This document shows, piece after piece, positions 29,601 to 37,974 of a stretch of 64,000 bases of DNA. This stretch comes from AP-15 sp963818695. GTDB taxonomy: Bacteria > Pseudomonadota > Alphaproteobacteria > ATCC43930 > CGMCC-115725. The notes beneath the pieces were generated by a model. The model did no database searches. It was not told where the DNA came from and saw nothing but the letters and a program-made list of their open reading frames with translations. The first letter of the stretch is position 1. Every line of letters begins with the position of its first letter. The stretch covers positions 496,001 to 560,000 of the forward strand of contig CAWFTG010000001.1 of assembly GCA_963818695.1 (NCBI GenBank), given 5' to 3'. Made by a program: the position numbers and the translations under genes.

Positions 29601-31556
29601 CCGGCGCTTCAGTTCCGTCTCGATGTAGGCAAACCGAAGACGGGGTTCAGTAATCCGCGCGTGCATTGCAAGGTCTGCTAGCAACCCCGTGCCGAACCAG
29701 TCGGGAGATGATCGATGGACGAGATCGCTTTTCAGCACGAACTCATTGGTCAGGACGAAATTGTGAATCGCGAGCATGGTCTCCTCCGAGACGGTCTCAT
29801 CGAGACGCCTCGGAGTGGCATGCACCACCTTTAAGATTTGACTGCGTAATGCAGCCCAGGAGGTGTCGCCCAGGTAAAACCCGTCGGTTTCACCATCATC
29901 GCGGAGCGCAGTATGGAGATAGCGCTCCCCTATTCCTGACGTATACTCGAGTTCCGCGAGGGTAGAGGCTTTAATGAAGCAGTGGAAAGACGCATCGATC
30001 TGCGACGCCACGTAGAACCGGATTGCGCGAGAGCGGTCGCTGGCGCCGTCCATATCATCAAAGTAGACAATCTCACCGATATCCGAGCACAGCTCTTCAA
30101 GCTGCGCTCGCTCACTCCTGTCAGCTGTCGGGGTAAACCAGACATCAAGCTCCGTCATCCCGTGGCTTTTACCCCGTCGCTTGCGAGCGGCCTTGACCTT
30201 GGTCGGCATACTGCCTTCCCTTTTCGTGCTATATGGAGCGATGAAAAGAAAGCGGCTATCGCCGACCGGATGGGCGGATAGAGCTTGCGCAGTTGTCGCG
30301 GCGTGGCGGATGATTTCTAAATCAGAGGTGTCCACGAATACGTGAAATAATATACGGCAGCTCTTGCGCCGAAGTTCTGCCATGTCGCGGTATGGCCGAC
30401 TTCGATGCCGCTTCGGGCGATCGAACGCATCGACGGCGTCCGAGAAAAATTGCAATGTCTCCTGCGCGGTGCGCTTCGAGGAAAACTCCATGCTGCGCGC
30501 GAGGCCGGCCTCGCTCAGCTCATGGCGTCTCCGCGAAGTGGCTAAAAGGTGATGCAAATCTTCAGCCATTGCCCAGGAATTGCGGATGTTACGAAACGGT
30601 TCGTAGCACTCGCCAAACCACTCGCGCATCACAGCAAGGTCCGAGGCGATCACTGGGGTTCCAATCCGCATCGCCTCCAGGACCGGAATACCAAACCCTT
30701 CGTACATTGAGGGGAAGGCAAGCGCTTCGGCACCTCTTATCAACATGAATAGCTGCAGGCTCGAGACAAACCCAAGGTTGATGACCCGCCCCTGAGCCCA
30801 CGACTGGTCCAATAGCCCTTTATAGAAATGTTGGCGGTGCTCGACACAAGAAGCTCCCGTGAGCACCAGTTTCACCTCGGGAACAGCCAATTCTTGAGAG
30901 AGAAAGCGAAATGCCTCGATCAAGCGATAATGGTTCTTGTGTGGCCAATTCACCGCCGGATAAAGAACGTATCGGCCAAATTTCTTTGAATACGGATTCC
31001 GATCAGAATCTATCGGGGCATCGCCGAAATCCCGCTCTATTTCTTCCGCTAGAAAGGGAGCGTGGGGAACAACACCAATGTTGCCGCGAACGTTGTACAG
31101 TTTCGTGATATTTTGCCGTTCTACCTGCGCGAAGGTGAGAACAGCGTCCGCTTCGGCGACTGCGTCGAAATAGGCGTTGTCGCGTTCAATCCGCTCGGAC
31201 TGAGGAAAGAAACTCTTCAGAAACCGATGTTGCAGATCGTGGATTGCCGTAACCGCGGGAATGTGCCGATAGGTAGCCCGTTCGGGCAGGGCAGTGAAGG
31301 GTGCATAGAGGAGGTCGGCATCGTTCATGCTGACACGTATCGCCTCGGCGTGGCTCTCACCTTTGTCCGCGACAATGAGGCGCTTTCTCCGCTCGGTGAC
31401 GGGTCTAAAGAAGTGGCTGTTGTTTGCCGACGCGATCACCTGCACGTCAACTAGCCGTGCCACGTGCTCAATGAGCGAAAGGAGATAGCTGCCTGAGCCC
31501 CCGGCCCCGCCACCCAAGCCTACAAAATCATATGCATCTATCAGGACCCTACGCAT
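26616..31556 (-). CDS. 1646-residue protein with three glycosyltransferase units
   Basis: This is an unusually long cytoplasmic glycosyltransferase. Unit 1 (about 1-390) is a GT4-type GT-B fold with YPAVNWPHKNHYRLIEAF and EGFGIPVLEAMRIGTPVIA (E-x7-E). The section 390-700 is of unknown fold. Unit 2 (about 700-1060) has FGYFGEARREKGFDLLPE and RGSGVALEGLALGIPIVV. Unit 3 (about 1080-1630) has ETHDIQACQHAIRAQREVDE, DAVVAISRAEYEEIGE and SVGTGTPIKVLDAFARGLC, with an inserted segment rich in charged residues. Each unit could add one sugar, so a single polypeptide might build a multi-sugar repeat. The ATG at 31556 begins MRRVLIDAYDFVGLGGG. Neighbours are a sulfotransferase and GDP-mannose epimerase. 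The sugars are unknown. Confidence 0.8.
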   Translation of the reverse strand: MRRVLIDAYDFVGLGGGAGGSGSYLLSLIEHVARLVDVQVIASANNSHFFRPVTERRKRLIVADKGESHAEAIRVSMNDADLLYAPFTALPERATYRHIPAVTAIHDLQHRFLKSFFPQSERIERDNAYFDAVAEADAVLTFAQVERQNITKLYNVRGNIGVVPHAPFLAEEIERDFGDAPIDSDRNPYSKKFGRYVLYPAVNWPHKNHYRLIEAFRFLSQELAVPEVKLVLTGASCVEHRQHFYKGLLDQSWAQGRVINLGFVSSLQLFMLIRGAEALAFPSMYEGFGIPVLEAMRIGTPVIASDLAVMREWFGECYEPFRNIRNSWAMAEDLHHLLATSRRRHELSEAGLARSMEFSSKRTAQETLQFFSDAVDAFDRPKRHRSRPYRDMAELRRKSCRILFHVFVDTSDLEIIRHAATTAQALSAHPVGDSRFLFIAPYSTKREGSMPTKVKAARKRRGKSHGMTELDVWFTPTADRSERAQLEELCSDIGEIVYFDDMDGASDRSRAIRFYVASQIDASFHCFIKASTLAELEYTSGIGERYLHTALRDDGETDGFYLGDTSWAALRSQILKVVHATPRRLDETVSEETMLAIHNFVLTNEFVLKSDLVHRSSPDWFGTGLLADLAMHARITEPRLRFAYIETELKRRVGHQFALLESLCKAAEAAGLDPVVGANRDAEFDDGGTGLKIDGCFSSYSEAPEPHVTPTRFADELLAFLRRHHLGPRDYVYLHMPYPTLIGGVLQLVTTSPIEELPVFLIRICSADESFRWHDIRQTRLLRAIGELGTARRKRIRISAESIPLQRYFERLTGHRLPVLLNPIGRTLAAAALTAADLRQQRRRRGTVVFGYFGEARREKGFDLLPEIVEKLIGLYGAKRVQFAIQVSAAPVNDTDEVREARGRLERLAEIHKADAAIRLYHEFPDMRGYYAALAGCDALLMPYDVAAYQVRGSGVALEGLALGIPIVVVAGTDMAVTFAGQGCITAVSHTAQAFTQACAFVVDNLPAISAGVQDYLARSPLMQSESEYIRALIEYVPSVPAGVPEERPVALWVGNEVLSQGCSAVYDAQRDFLRRHDFEIYNLYVPFPDLGGYRHSDEALEKYLLANSLGWGANGYDFGCYSWILNQSDDALRPDLLDEIAKHGASTRRLLSLNAYSAFPASLSRLIESRRVALVCLNYVHLLPVVEKLGLLGREGTRVVLETHDIQACQHAIRAQREVDEQDKELELRRLSDVDAVVAISRAEYEEIGERNPWAKVEFVLPTVRVRDEISRDWRPGASQLSPHWLEIWCEREDLQSLFDLRTPSSLDAFLKWILLFGRREYPMLEVTPGLAAIADAPHPDFPIGADGTKLTTVVGWAWGSRADLCERYPAATNPGHFDRQGLLDWLTDEGTQEYRLEPSGSLAPSGSDRRGLPPVPSALLEAFVMARPRHLATADYRHRLLDWLSDCGGVDVILVGSDHPANVASIRRFIHQVHAAHLAPHGVSLLLVGRSGMALEQGDMVPGLFALGEVDVLDPLYRIATVVAVPTSVGTGTPIKVLDAFARGLCVSVSDFVDRSLDLGAYGFPLCAEPHEFAADIRRLLSSEEARRERIALARQFAADQLGTETYDEKWRSLAGLPAERGVVEELCAPGTALVVFEAAAAEA

Positions 31557-31568
31557 GCTCCGTCCTTT

Positions 31569-31775
31569 TTAGGCTTCGTTTTGCTCGATAGTCGCTGGGG
31601 CACTTTTGCGATAACCATAGGCCGCAACGGTTAACACTCGGTTTGGTGCGCCCGACAGCGGCGTCATCCAGTAAGTCAGATCAGTGACCCCGGGCTTGGC
31701 AGACAGCGCGGGTAGTTCCTGGTGCACAAGCAATAGCGGAGCGTAATAACCCGAAAAGCTCGTCGTCTGCGGCAA
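31569..31775 (-). CDS. short unrecognised reading frame
   Basis: This is a 68-residue frame (starts MPQTTSFSGYYAPLLLVHQE) packed between the epimerase stop (12 bases upstream) and the giant glycosyltransferase start (12 bases downstream). Tight spacing supports expression in the same minus-strand operon. I do not recognise it; it could be the remains of a larger sugar-modifying gene. No catalytic motif or membrane span is visible. Confidence 0.35.
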   Translation of the reverse strand: MPQTTSFSGYYAPLLLVHQELPALSAKPGVTDLTYWMTPLSGAPNRVLTVAAYGYRKSAPATIEQNEA

Positions 31776-31787
31776 CGCAGGTCCCGA

Positions 31788-32759
31788 TCACTTCGCGTTC
31801 CGTTTAGTCTGCATCTCTATCCACTGGTAGGTTCGCCCCAACCCCTCCCTGAGGCTCTGGGTCGGCAGCCAACCGAGCTTCTGCGAAATGAGCCGGTTGT
31901 CGGAGTTGCGCCCACGCACGCCCTGCGGCCCGGGGATGTGCTTTTTGCCAATCCGCTTGCCGGCAATTTCGGCCACAAAATCGACTAATTGATTAATCGT
32001 AACCATTTCCTCCGACCCGATGTTGACCGGGCCGGTGAAAGACGAGCGCAACAGCCGGACTGTGCCCTCAACACACTCGTCGATGTAGAGGAACGACCGC
32101 GTTTGCTCGCCATCGCCCCACACCTCGATCTCGTCACCGCTGCGTGCCATGGCAACCTTGCGACAAATCGCGGCCGGCGCCTTTTCACGGCCGCCTGTCC
32201 AAGTCCCCTCCGGCCCGAAGATATTGTGATAGCGCGCGATATGCGTCTGCAGCCCGTAATTGCGGCGATAGGCCAGGTACAGGCGCTCGCTGAAAAGCTT
32301 TTCCCACCCGTATTCACTGTCGGGTGCGGCCGGATAGGCCAAATCCTCCGAGCAGTTAGGGTTCGAAGGGTCCTCCTGATTGTAGGCTGGGTACATGCAG
32401 GCCGATGATGAATAGAACAGTCTTCTGATGCGGCGTTTGAGGCAGGCATCGAGCATGTTCAGATTTATCGTTGCCGAGTTGTGCATCAAATCGGCATCGT
32501 GCTCACCGGTGAAGATATAACCGGCGCCGCCCATATCCGCGGCGAGTTGATATACCTCGTCAAACCGGCGGTCGATGATCGCACGGCAAAAGCCTGCGTC
32601 CCGAAGGTCCCCGATTATAAAGTCGTCGGCTTCGGTTTCCGAAAATTCGTGGAACTTCAAGTCGGTACCGCGGACCCAGAACCCGTCCTGCTTCAGCCGC
32701 TTGACCAGATGGCCGCCGATGAAGCCGCCGGCCCCGCACACCAATGCGCATTTCGTCAT
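31788..32759 (-). CDS. GDP-mannose 3,5-epimerase-like
   Basis: This is a short-chain dehydrogenase-fold epimerase of about 323 residues. It has CALVCGAGGFIGGHLVKRLK, then SSSACMYP, SEYGWEKLFSERLY, RYHNIFGPEGTWTGGREKAP and HIPGPQGVRGRNSDNRLI. This run of motifs is closely like plant GDP-mannose 3,5-epimerase. The enzyme converts GDP-mannose to GDP-L-galactose and GDP-gulose using tightly bound NAD; the Cys in SSSAC and the YxxxK pair are present. In bacteria it would supply a rare L-sugar donor to glycosyltransferases. The ATG at 32759 is preferred to 32777 because AAAGGA precedes it. Downstream, in the same operon, is the giant glycosyltransferase. Confidence 0.85.
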   Translation of the reverse strand: MTKCALVCGAGGFIGGHLVKRLKQDGFWVRGTDLKFHEFSETEADDFIIGDLRDAGFCRAIIDRRFDEVYQLAADMGGAGYIFTGEHDADLMHNSATINLNMLDACLKRRIRRLFYSSSACMYPAYNQEDPSNPNCSEDLAYPAAPDSEYGWEKLFSERLYLAYRRNYGLQTHIARYHNIFGPEGTWTGGREKAPAAICRKVAMARSGDEIEVWGDGEQTRSFLYIDECVEGTVRLLRSSFTGPVNIGSEEMVTINQLVDFVAEIAGKRIGKKHIPGPQGVRGRNSDNRLISQKLGWLPTQSLREGLGRTYQWIEMQTKRNAK

Positions 32760-32936
32760 ACGGTATTGTCCTTTCAATTCTCTACGTTCACTGCATCGCT
32801 CAGCAAGAGCTCATGCGCGGACCACCACAGTGGGCAGCCTGCACACAACGTTCATGGAAGCGCGGCGAATTCTTGACGCTGACTGGAGAGAGCAAGGAGG
32901 TCCCTGCCGGTAAGTCGTGATACAATGGGGAGACCA

Positions 32937-33718
32937 CTACAGTGCGAGCTTGCCGGCGACGAGCAGCAGCGTCGTCGCTAATGTGAAGCGCAAGACAGCG
33001 TCGGGCACGCGCACCGAGACGTAGCTGCCGATCACGATGCCCGGTAGCGAGCCGGCGAGCAGTGAGCCGAGCAAATGCCAATCGATCGAGCCCAGCATCC
33101 AGTGCCCGATTCCGGCGACGACGGTCAGCGGCACAGCGTGGGCGATGTCGGAGCCGACAATGCGCGCCGTCGGCAGCCGCGGATGGAGCAGGATGATGGC
33201 GCTCACGCCGAGCGCACCGGCACCGATCGAGGAGACCGACACCAGCACTCCCAGCGCCGCGCCGAGAAGCACGGTCAGCGCTGCGGTGCGGCGCGGACTC
33301 AATTCGCCGATACGGGCAGCGAAAAAGCCCAGGATGCTCTTTCGGAAGATCAGTACTGCAGCGGTCGTGGCCAGCGCGCCGCTCAGCACCGCAGTGATCA
33401 AACCCCGCGACGCAGCGCTGTAAATGCCGAAACCCGACAAGACCAGCAGGGTCAAGGCGGTCGCAGGGACGCTGCCGGCGGCGAGCCGAGCGACGATGCG
33501 CCAATCGATGTTCCGATTGGCGCCGTGGACCAACGCGCCGACGCTCTTCGTCGCCGCCGCATAGAGGAGATCGGTGCCGACCGCGGTCGCTGGGTGAATG
33601 CCGAACAGCAAATCAACAGCGGGGTCATCAGCGAGCCGCCGCCGACCCCGGTCATGCCGACGAGCACGCCGACGCAAAAGCCGGAGATCGCATAGAGGAG
33701 GTCGACCGAGTGGATCAT
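32937..33718 (-). pseudogene. TauE/SafE-family exporter, frameshifted
   Basis: This is a multi-spanning membrane protein of the TauE/SafE (sulfite/anion exporter) family. The N-terminal part (MIHSVDLLYAISGF, VLVGMTGVGGGSLMTPLL) reads in one frame. The rest (LLFGIHPATAVGTDLLYAA, IDWRIVARLAAGSVPA, GALGVLVSVSSIGAGALGV, then further hydrophobic spans) reads in another. One missing base near 33608-33613 (plus-strand gcaaatcaac; one more A restores LLILLFGIHP) explains the shift. Total about 260 residues, as the family usually has. It lies 15 bases from CysNC and follows it on the same strand, so a role in sulfite or sulfate balance fits. Error or recent knockout. Confidence 0.78.
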
Positions 33719-33755
33719 TGCTGCCGGCTTCCTCGCGCACTAAGCAGCCGGTGCG

Positions 33756-35630
33756 TCAGATGATCTCGCGCCGGCGCAGCTCGACCAGAATGCTTTCCGC
33801 GGCGGCCTCGGGTGTCACGCCGACCGTCGCTATGCGGATATCCGGAGCTTCGGGAGCCTCGTAAGCGGAATCGAGCCCGGTGAAATTCTCGATCCTACCG
33901 GCGTTCGCCTTGGCGTAAAGGCCCTTTGGATCGCGCCGGATGCACTCGTGGAGCGGGGTATCGACGAAGATTTCGAGAAAGACGATGGGGGCGGTCAGCT
34001 CTCGCACCATGCGGCGCTCCGCGCGGAACGGCGAGATGAACGAGCAGATCACAATCAGCCCTGCCTCGGTCATCAGCCGCGCGACCTCGCCGACGCGCCG
34101 GACGTTCTCGACCCGGTCGGTCTCGGTGAAGCCGAGGTCACGGTTGAGCCCGTGCCGCACGTTATCGCCGTCGAGCAGCATCGTGTGCCGGCCCGCCGCC
34201 AGGAGCTTCTTCTCTATGATGTCGGCGATGGTCGATTTTCCGGCACCCGACAACCCGGTCAGCCACAGCACCGCGGGGGCCTGTTCCTTCAGCGCGGCGC
34301 GCTGCTCGCGCCCCACGGTCAGCGCCTGCCAGCGGATGTTGCTTGCCCGGCGCAGGCCGAAGGCGATCATCCCCGCTCCGGCCGTCTCGTTCGTGAAACG
34401 GTCGATCAGGATGAAGGCGCCGGTGTCGCGATTGGCCGCGTAAGGGTCGAACGCCACCGCTACCGCAATAGACAGATTGCAGAACCCGATCTCGTTGACA
34501 CCAAGCGTCTTGTCCGCCAAATGCGCCAATGTCTCGACATCGATCCTGTGCTTCAGGGCGGTGACGGTGGCCGGCACCGTGCGGGTGCCGATCTTCAGCA
34601 GATACGAGCGGCCGGGAACCAGCGGCTGTTCGCTGAACCAAATCACATGCGCGGCGAACTGGTCGACGCATTCCGGCGGGTCGTGCGGGTCCGCGAGGAG
34701 ATCGCCGTGGGCGATGTCGATCTCGCTGTCGATAGTGAGGGTGATCGCGTCGCCCTCGGCGGCGTAATTCACCGACCCATCGAAGGTAACGATCTCCTTG
34801 ACCCGCGCGGACCGGCCTGAGCCCGCGACGAGCACGGCATCGCCCGGTGAAATCGAACCGGAGACGACAGTGCCGGAGAAACCGCGGAATCCGGCACTCG
34901 GGCGGTTGACCCATTGGATCGGAAAACGAAACGGCCGCTCCCCGCCGGCCGCTCGCACCTCAACCGACTGGAGGTGCTCGAGCAAGCTCGGACCGTGGTA
35001 CCACGGCATCCGCGCCGAGCGTTTGGTGACATTGTCGCCGGACTTCGCCGAGAGCGGGATATGGCAGACCGAGGGACTGCCAAGGCCCGCTGCGAAGGCC
35101 GAAAAATGGGCGGCGATCTCCTCGAAGCAGTGCTCGTCGAAGCCGACGAGGTCCATCTTATTGACCGCAAGCACCAAGTGCCGGATGCCGAGCAGCGTAC
35201 TGATAAAGGCGTGCCGCTTGGTCTGCGGCAACACGCCCTTGCGGGCATCGACCAGGATCACCGCGAGCTCGCAGGTGGAGGCGCCGGTCGCCATGTTGCG
35301 CGTATACTGCTCGTGGCCCGGCGTATCGGCGACCGCAAAGGCCCGCTGCTGGGTTGCGAAAAAGCGGTATGCGACATCGATCGTGATGCGCTGCTGGCGT
35401 TCGTCCTCGAGCCCGTCGAGCAAGAGGGAAAAATCGACATCGCCGGTGGTTGGATCAAACCGCCGCAACTCGCGCTCCAGGGCCGCCAGCTGGTCGTCGA
35501 GGATCAGCGAGCACTCGTAGAGGAGGCGCCCGATTAAGGTCGACTTGCCGTCATCGACCGAGCCGCAGGTCAGAAAGCGCAGCAGATCTTTTTCTCGTCG
35601 TGCGACGAGGAGCCCGCCATCATTGGCCAT
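33756..35630 (-). CDS. cysNC: bifunctional sulfate adenylyltransferase subunit 1 / APS kinase
   Basis: This is a 624-residue fusion. The N-terminal CysN GTPase part (about 1-420) has GSVDDGKSTLIGRLLYE (P-loop), DTPGHEQYTRNM and NKMDLV; it drives ATP-sulfurylase. The C-terminal APS kinase part (about 440-624) has WLTGLSGAGKSTIADIIE, LDGDNVRHGLNRDLGF and GLYAKANAG. Together with CysD it converts sulfate and ATP to APS and then PAPS, so the two genes cover full PAPS synthesis in the cytoplasm. The start ATG at 35630 shares one base with the CysD stop. PAPS could serve cysteine synthesis or the sulfotransferase at 25050. NodQ-type proteins have the same architecture. Confidence 0.95.
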   Translation of the reverse strand: MANDGGLLVARREKDLLRFLTCGSVDDGKSTLIGRLLYECSLILDDQLAALERELRRFDPTTGDVDFSLLLDGLEDERQQRITIDVAYRFFATQQRAFAVADTPGHEQYTRNMATGASTCELAVILVDARKGVLPQTKRHAFISTLLGIRHLVLAVNKMDLVGFDEHCFEEIAAHFSAFAAGLGSPSVCHIPLSAKSGDNVTKRSARMPWYHGPSLLEHLQSVEVRAAGGERPFRFPIQWVNRPSAGFRGFSGTVVSGSISPGDAVLVAGSGRSARVKEIVTFDGSVNYAAEGDAITLTIDSEIDIAHGDLLADPHDPPECVDQFAAHVIWFSEQPLVPGRSYLLKIGTRTVPATVTALKHRIDVETLAHLADKTLGVNEIGFCNLSIAVAVAFDPYAANRDTGAFILIDRFTNETAGAGMIAFGLRRASNIRWQALTVGREQRAALKEQAPAVLWLTGLSGAGKSTIADIIEKKLLAAGRHTMLLDGDNVRHGLNRDLGFTETDRVENVRRVGEVARLMTEAGLIVICSFISPFRAERRMVRELTAPIVFLEIFVDTPLHECIRRDPKGLYAKANAGRIENFTGLDSAYEAPEAPDIRIATVGVTPEAAAESILVELRRREII

Positions 35631-36565
35631 CAGAAATAGCCCTCGCGCTTCTTGCGCTCCATCGCGGCTTCTTCGTCATTGTCGATCAGCCGGCCCTGCC
35701 GCTCCGACCGCCGCGATTGGCGCAATTCCTCGATGACGTCACGGGTTGTTGCCGCGGCGGAGTCGAGTGCCCCGGTGAGTGGATAGCAGCCGAGGGTGCG
35801 GAAGCGCACGAGGCGCATTTCGGGGCGCTCGTCGGGCTCGAGCGGGAAGCGGTCGTCGTCGACCATGATCAAAACACCCTCGCGTCTGACGACCGGCCGC
35901 CGCTTTGCGAAATAGAGCGGCACGACGGGAATTTCCTCGGCCGCGACGTATTCCCAGACATCAAGCTCGGTCCAATTGGATAGCGGGAAGACCCGCATCG
36001 ACTCGCCCTGGCGCAGCCGCGTGTTATAGAGCCGCCAGAGCTCCGGCCGCTGGTTCTTCGGGTTCCAGCCGTGCTCGGCGCTGCGCAGCGAGAAGATGCG
36101 TTCCTTGGCGCGGCTTTTTTCCTCGTCGCGCCGCGCTCCGCCGAAGGCCGCGTCAAAGCGGTGACAGTCGAGCGCCTGCTTCAGCGCCTCGGTTTTCATC
36201 ACCGCGGTATGCAGCGCCGAGCCCGAGGTGATCGGGTTGATGCCGCGCGCTCTACCCTCCTTGTTGGTATGGACGAGGAGATCGAGTCCGAGCCGGCGCG
36301 CGGTCTCGTCGCGGAACGCGATCATTTCCCGGAACTTCCAGCCGGTATCGATGTGGAGCAACGGGAATGGTGGCTTGCCCGGAAAGAAGGCTTTTCGCGC
36401 CAAATGCAGCATCACGCTCGAATCCTTGCCGATCGAATAGAGCATGACCGGATTGCGGAACTCCGCCACGACCTCGCGCATGATGCCGATCAACTCTGCT
36501 TCGAGGCGCTTCAGATGATTAATTCGGGGGTGCACGGACGCACCAAGCTCGGCAATGACGGGCAA
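35630..36565 (-). CDS. cysD: sulfate adenylyltransferase subunit 2
   Basis: This is a 311-residue ATP-sulfurylase catalytic subunit of the PAPS-reductase-like superfamily. It has the PP-loop LYSIGKDSSVMLHLARKAFF, the LLHIDTGWKFREMI segment, GGARRDEEKSRAKERIFS and SNWTELDVWEYV. It forms APS from ATP and sulfate, with the CysN GTPase as its partner. The start is probably the TTG at 36565, with GGGAGG just upstream. The first gene of a minus-strand operon cysD-cysNC-tauE-like. Length is normal for the family. The gap upstream to 36912 has no supportable gene. Confidence 0.95.
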   Translation of the reverse strand: MPVIAELGASVHPRINHLKRLEAELIGIMREVVAEFRNPVMLYSIGKDSSVMLHLARKAFFPGKPPFPLLHIDTGWKFREMIAFRDETARRLGLDLLVHTNKEGRARGINPITSGSALHTAVMKTEALKQALDCHRFDAAFGGARRDEEKSRAKERIFSLRSAEHGWNPKNQRPELWRLYNTRLRQGESMRVFPLSNWTELDVWEYVAAEEIPVVPLYFAKRRPVVRREGVLIMVDDDRFPLEPDERPEMRLVRFRTLGCYPLTGALDSAAATTRDVIEELRQSRRSERQGRLIDNDEEAAMERKKREGYF

Positions 36566-36912
36566 AGGACCTCCCTTACTTGAGGCGAGGTATCCCTAGC
36601 AGAGAAAAGCTAATAGAAAGTAACCTCATCGCGTGATCGAACTGGGATAAGCACCGGACTTATCCTTACTGCTGGGCAGGCTATGCTGACCGGGACGGAG
36701 CTTCTCCATCAAAAACCCTACGCGGCGCCCGTGGCATCCGACCGTTAAAGGTCGATTTCTTTTGGACCTCGCAAGTCGGCTGGTCTTCGAGGCTGGATCG
36801 CGGCCGACCTGGTCCGATGAGTTGCGCCTCGTCCTCGGGCACCTCGATCTGCTTGATACGCAATTCGCTATATGTGAGAGGGCTTATGCACGAGCGTCCA
36901 GGCCATCCAGAT
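36566..36912. other. intergenic region upstream of cysD
   Basis: No supportable gene. A 60-codon minus-strand frame (36681-36863) is open but I see no family signal in it. The promoter of the cysD operon should lie near 36580-36650; I see no clear -10/-35 or regulatory motif. Confidence 0.4.
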
Positions 36913-37250
36913 TTAGGGTATGAAACAGGAACACACGTTTAAGCCCAGATTGTCAGCGCCAGCTCGCTCGCATGCATGATCGTACCCGCGGTCATCGAGG
37001 AGGTACTCGTTGGCGTCGCCGTAGGGCGCCCGACCAGCAATCGGCATCCAACCGTCACCGTGGCGGATAACACGTCCAGCCGCGTGGGGAAAGGCGCCGC
37101 CAACGATGATAGGCGGATAGGGTTTCTGAGCTGGCTTTGGCCATGTCGTCATCGTCGGGAAATTGACGAACTCGCCGTGATATTCAGCCTTGTCCTTGGT
37201 CCAGATCTGCTTTCATCGCGTCGATCCTCTCGCGCATCAGCTTAAAAGCG
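36913..37250 (-). pseudogene. LLM-class (luciferase-like) oxidoreductase remnant
   Basis: The minus strand reads MRERIDAMKA, then, after one extra base (aaagcagatctgg), IWTKDKAEYHGEFVNFP, and then WPKPAQKPYPPIIVGGAFPH and YGDGWMPIAGR-like text to a stop at 36913. These are the internal motifs of an F420/FMN-dependent luciferase-like monooxygenase. The N-terminal part and C-terminal end are missing. It is a decayed fragment in a stretch with other remnants. Confidence 0.65.
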
Positions 37251-37264
37251 GGTTTTACGACATC

Positions 37265-37385
37265 GGGATATTGAACCAGTCCAAGAACTGCGCGGTCAAA
37301 TCAGCCTGATCGTCATGCTTGCCCTTCGGGAACACCGTCAGGTCGTGGAGATATTCGGCGAACCACGGGGCCGCCAACATGCCGT
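37265..37385 (-). pseudogene. phage terminase large-subunit C-terminal remnant
   Basis: The minus strand reads PWFAEYLHDLTVFPKGKHD, then DQADLTAQFLDWFNI and a stop near 37265. FPxGKxDDQxDSTAQFLDW is the typical end of phage TerL-like nucleases. Only about 37 codons remain. It borders the luciferase-like remnant and suggests that a prophage once lay here. Confidence 0.55.
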
Positions 37386-37489
37386 TTGGCACCGATTACG
37401 GACACCCTGTGCTTAGCGCGCAGGATGCTTTCGACGTCGCCGTTTTCGTCGATAGCGAGCCGCGGCCGCACCAACTCGGCAACGAGCGA

Positions 37490-37740
37490 GATTTTCCTGA
37501 CCGCCCAGATGGCAGCTCTGACATTCGAGCCCGTTGCCCGAGAACCGTTTCGCAGGATCACTGGCGTCCGGCCCGATCGTCGCCGCGGTGTTCACAATCA
37601 GGTCACGGCCGAAAGCGTACCGTCCGGCCGAACGCGTCCATCGGTAACACGTCGACATCCGGAGCGGCCCACTCCTCGGCTGATGCGCTGTTCAGCAGGG
37701 TGCCGCAGATCAGCGCGATCATCGGCAGAAGTTCCCGCAT
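37490..37740 (-). pseudogene. thiosulfate-dehydrogenase-like cytochrome c remnant
   Basis: A signal-peptide-like start (MIALICGTLLNSASA, about 37740) leads to PDVDVLPMDAFGRTVR, then a one-base shift near 37611-37614 leads to GRDLIVNTAATIGPDASD, SGNGLECQSCHLGG with a CxxCH heme motif. This matches the N-terminal domain of TsdA/SoxA-like di-heme cytochromes. The text is lost after the heme motif. Only one of two expected heme sites is left. Confidence 0.55.
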
Positions 37741-37974
37741 CGCGCCTGGCGCCACCAGCCCTCCCCATTGTTGCCGCGACCTGTTCATAATCTTGTTTCG
37801 GTGTCAACCGGAACGTTTTGGTCCCGGGCGACGAGGGATCTGCTCAAACCCTGCCCCGGCGCAGGCCGAAGTCGTTCGGCTGGGGCGTCGGGGCACTCCA
37901 TCGATTAGATTGCAGCGACGAAGTTGCCATTCCTCGCCGCCTGCCCCATAGCGTCTTTCGGTTCCTGGTCGGAT

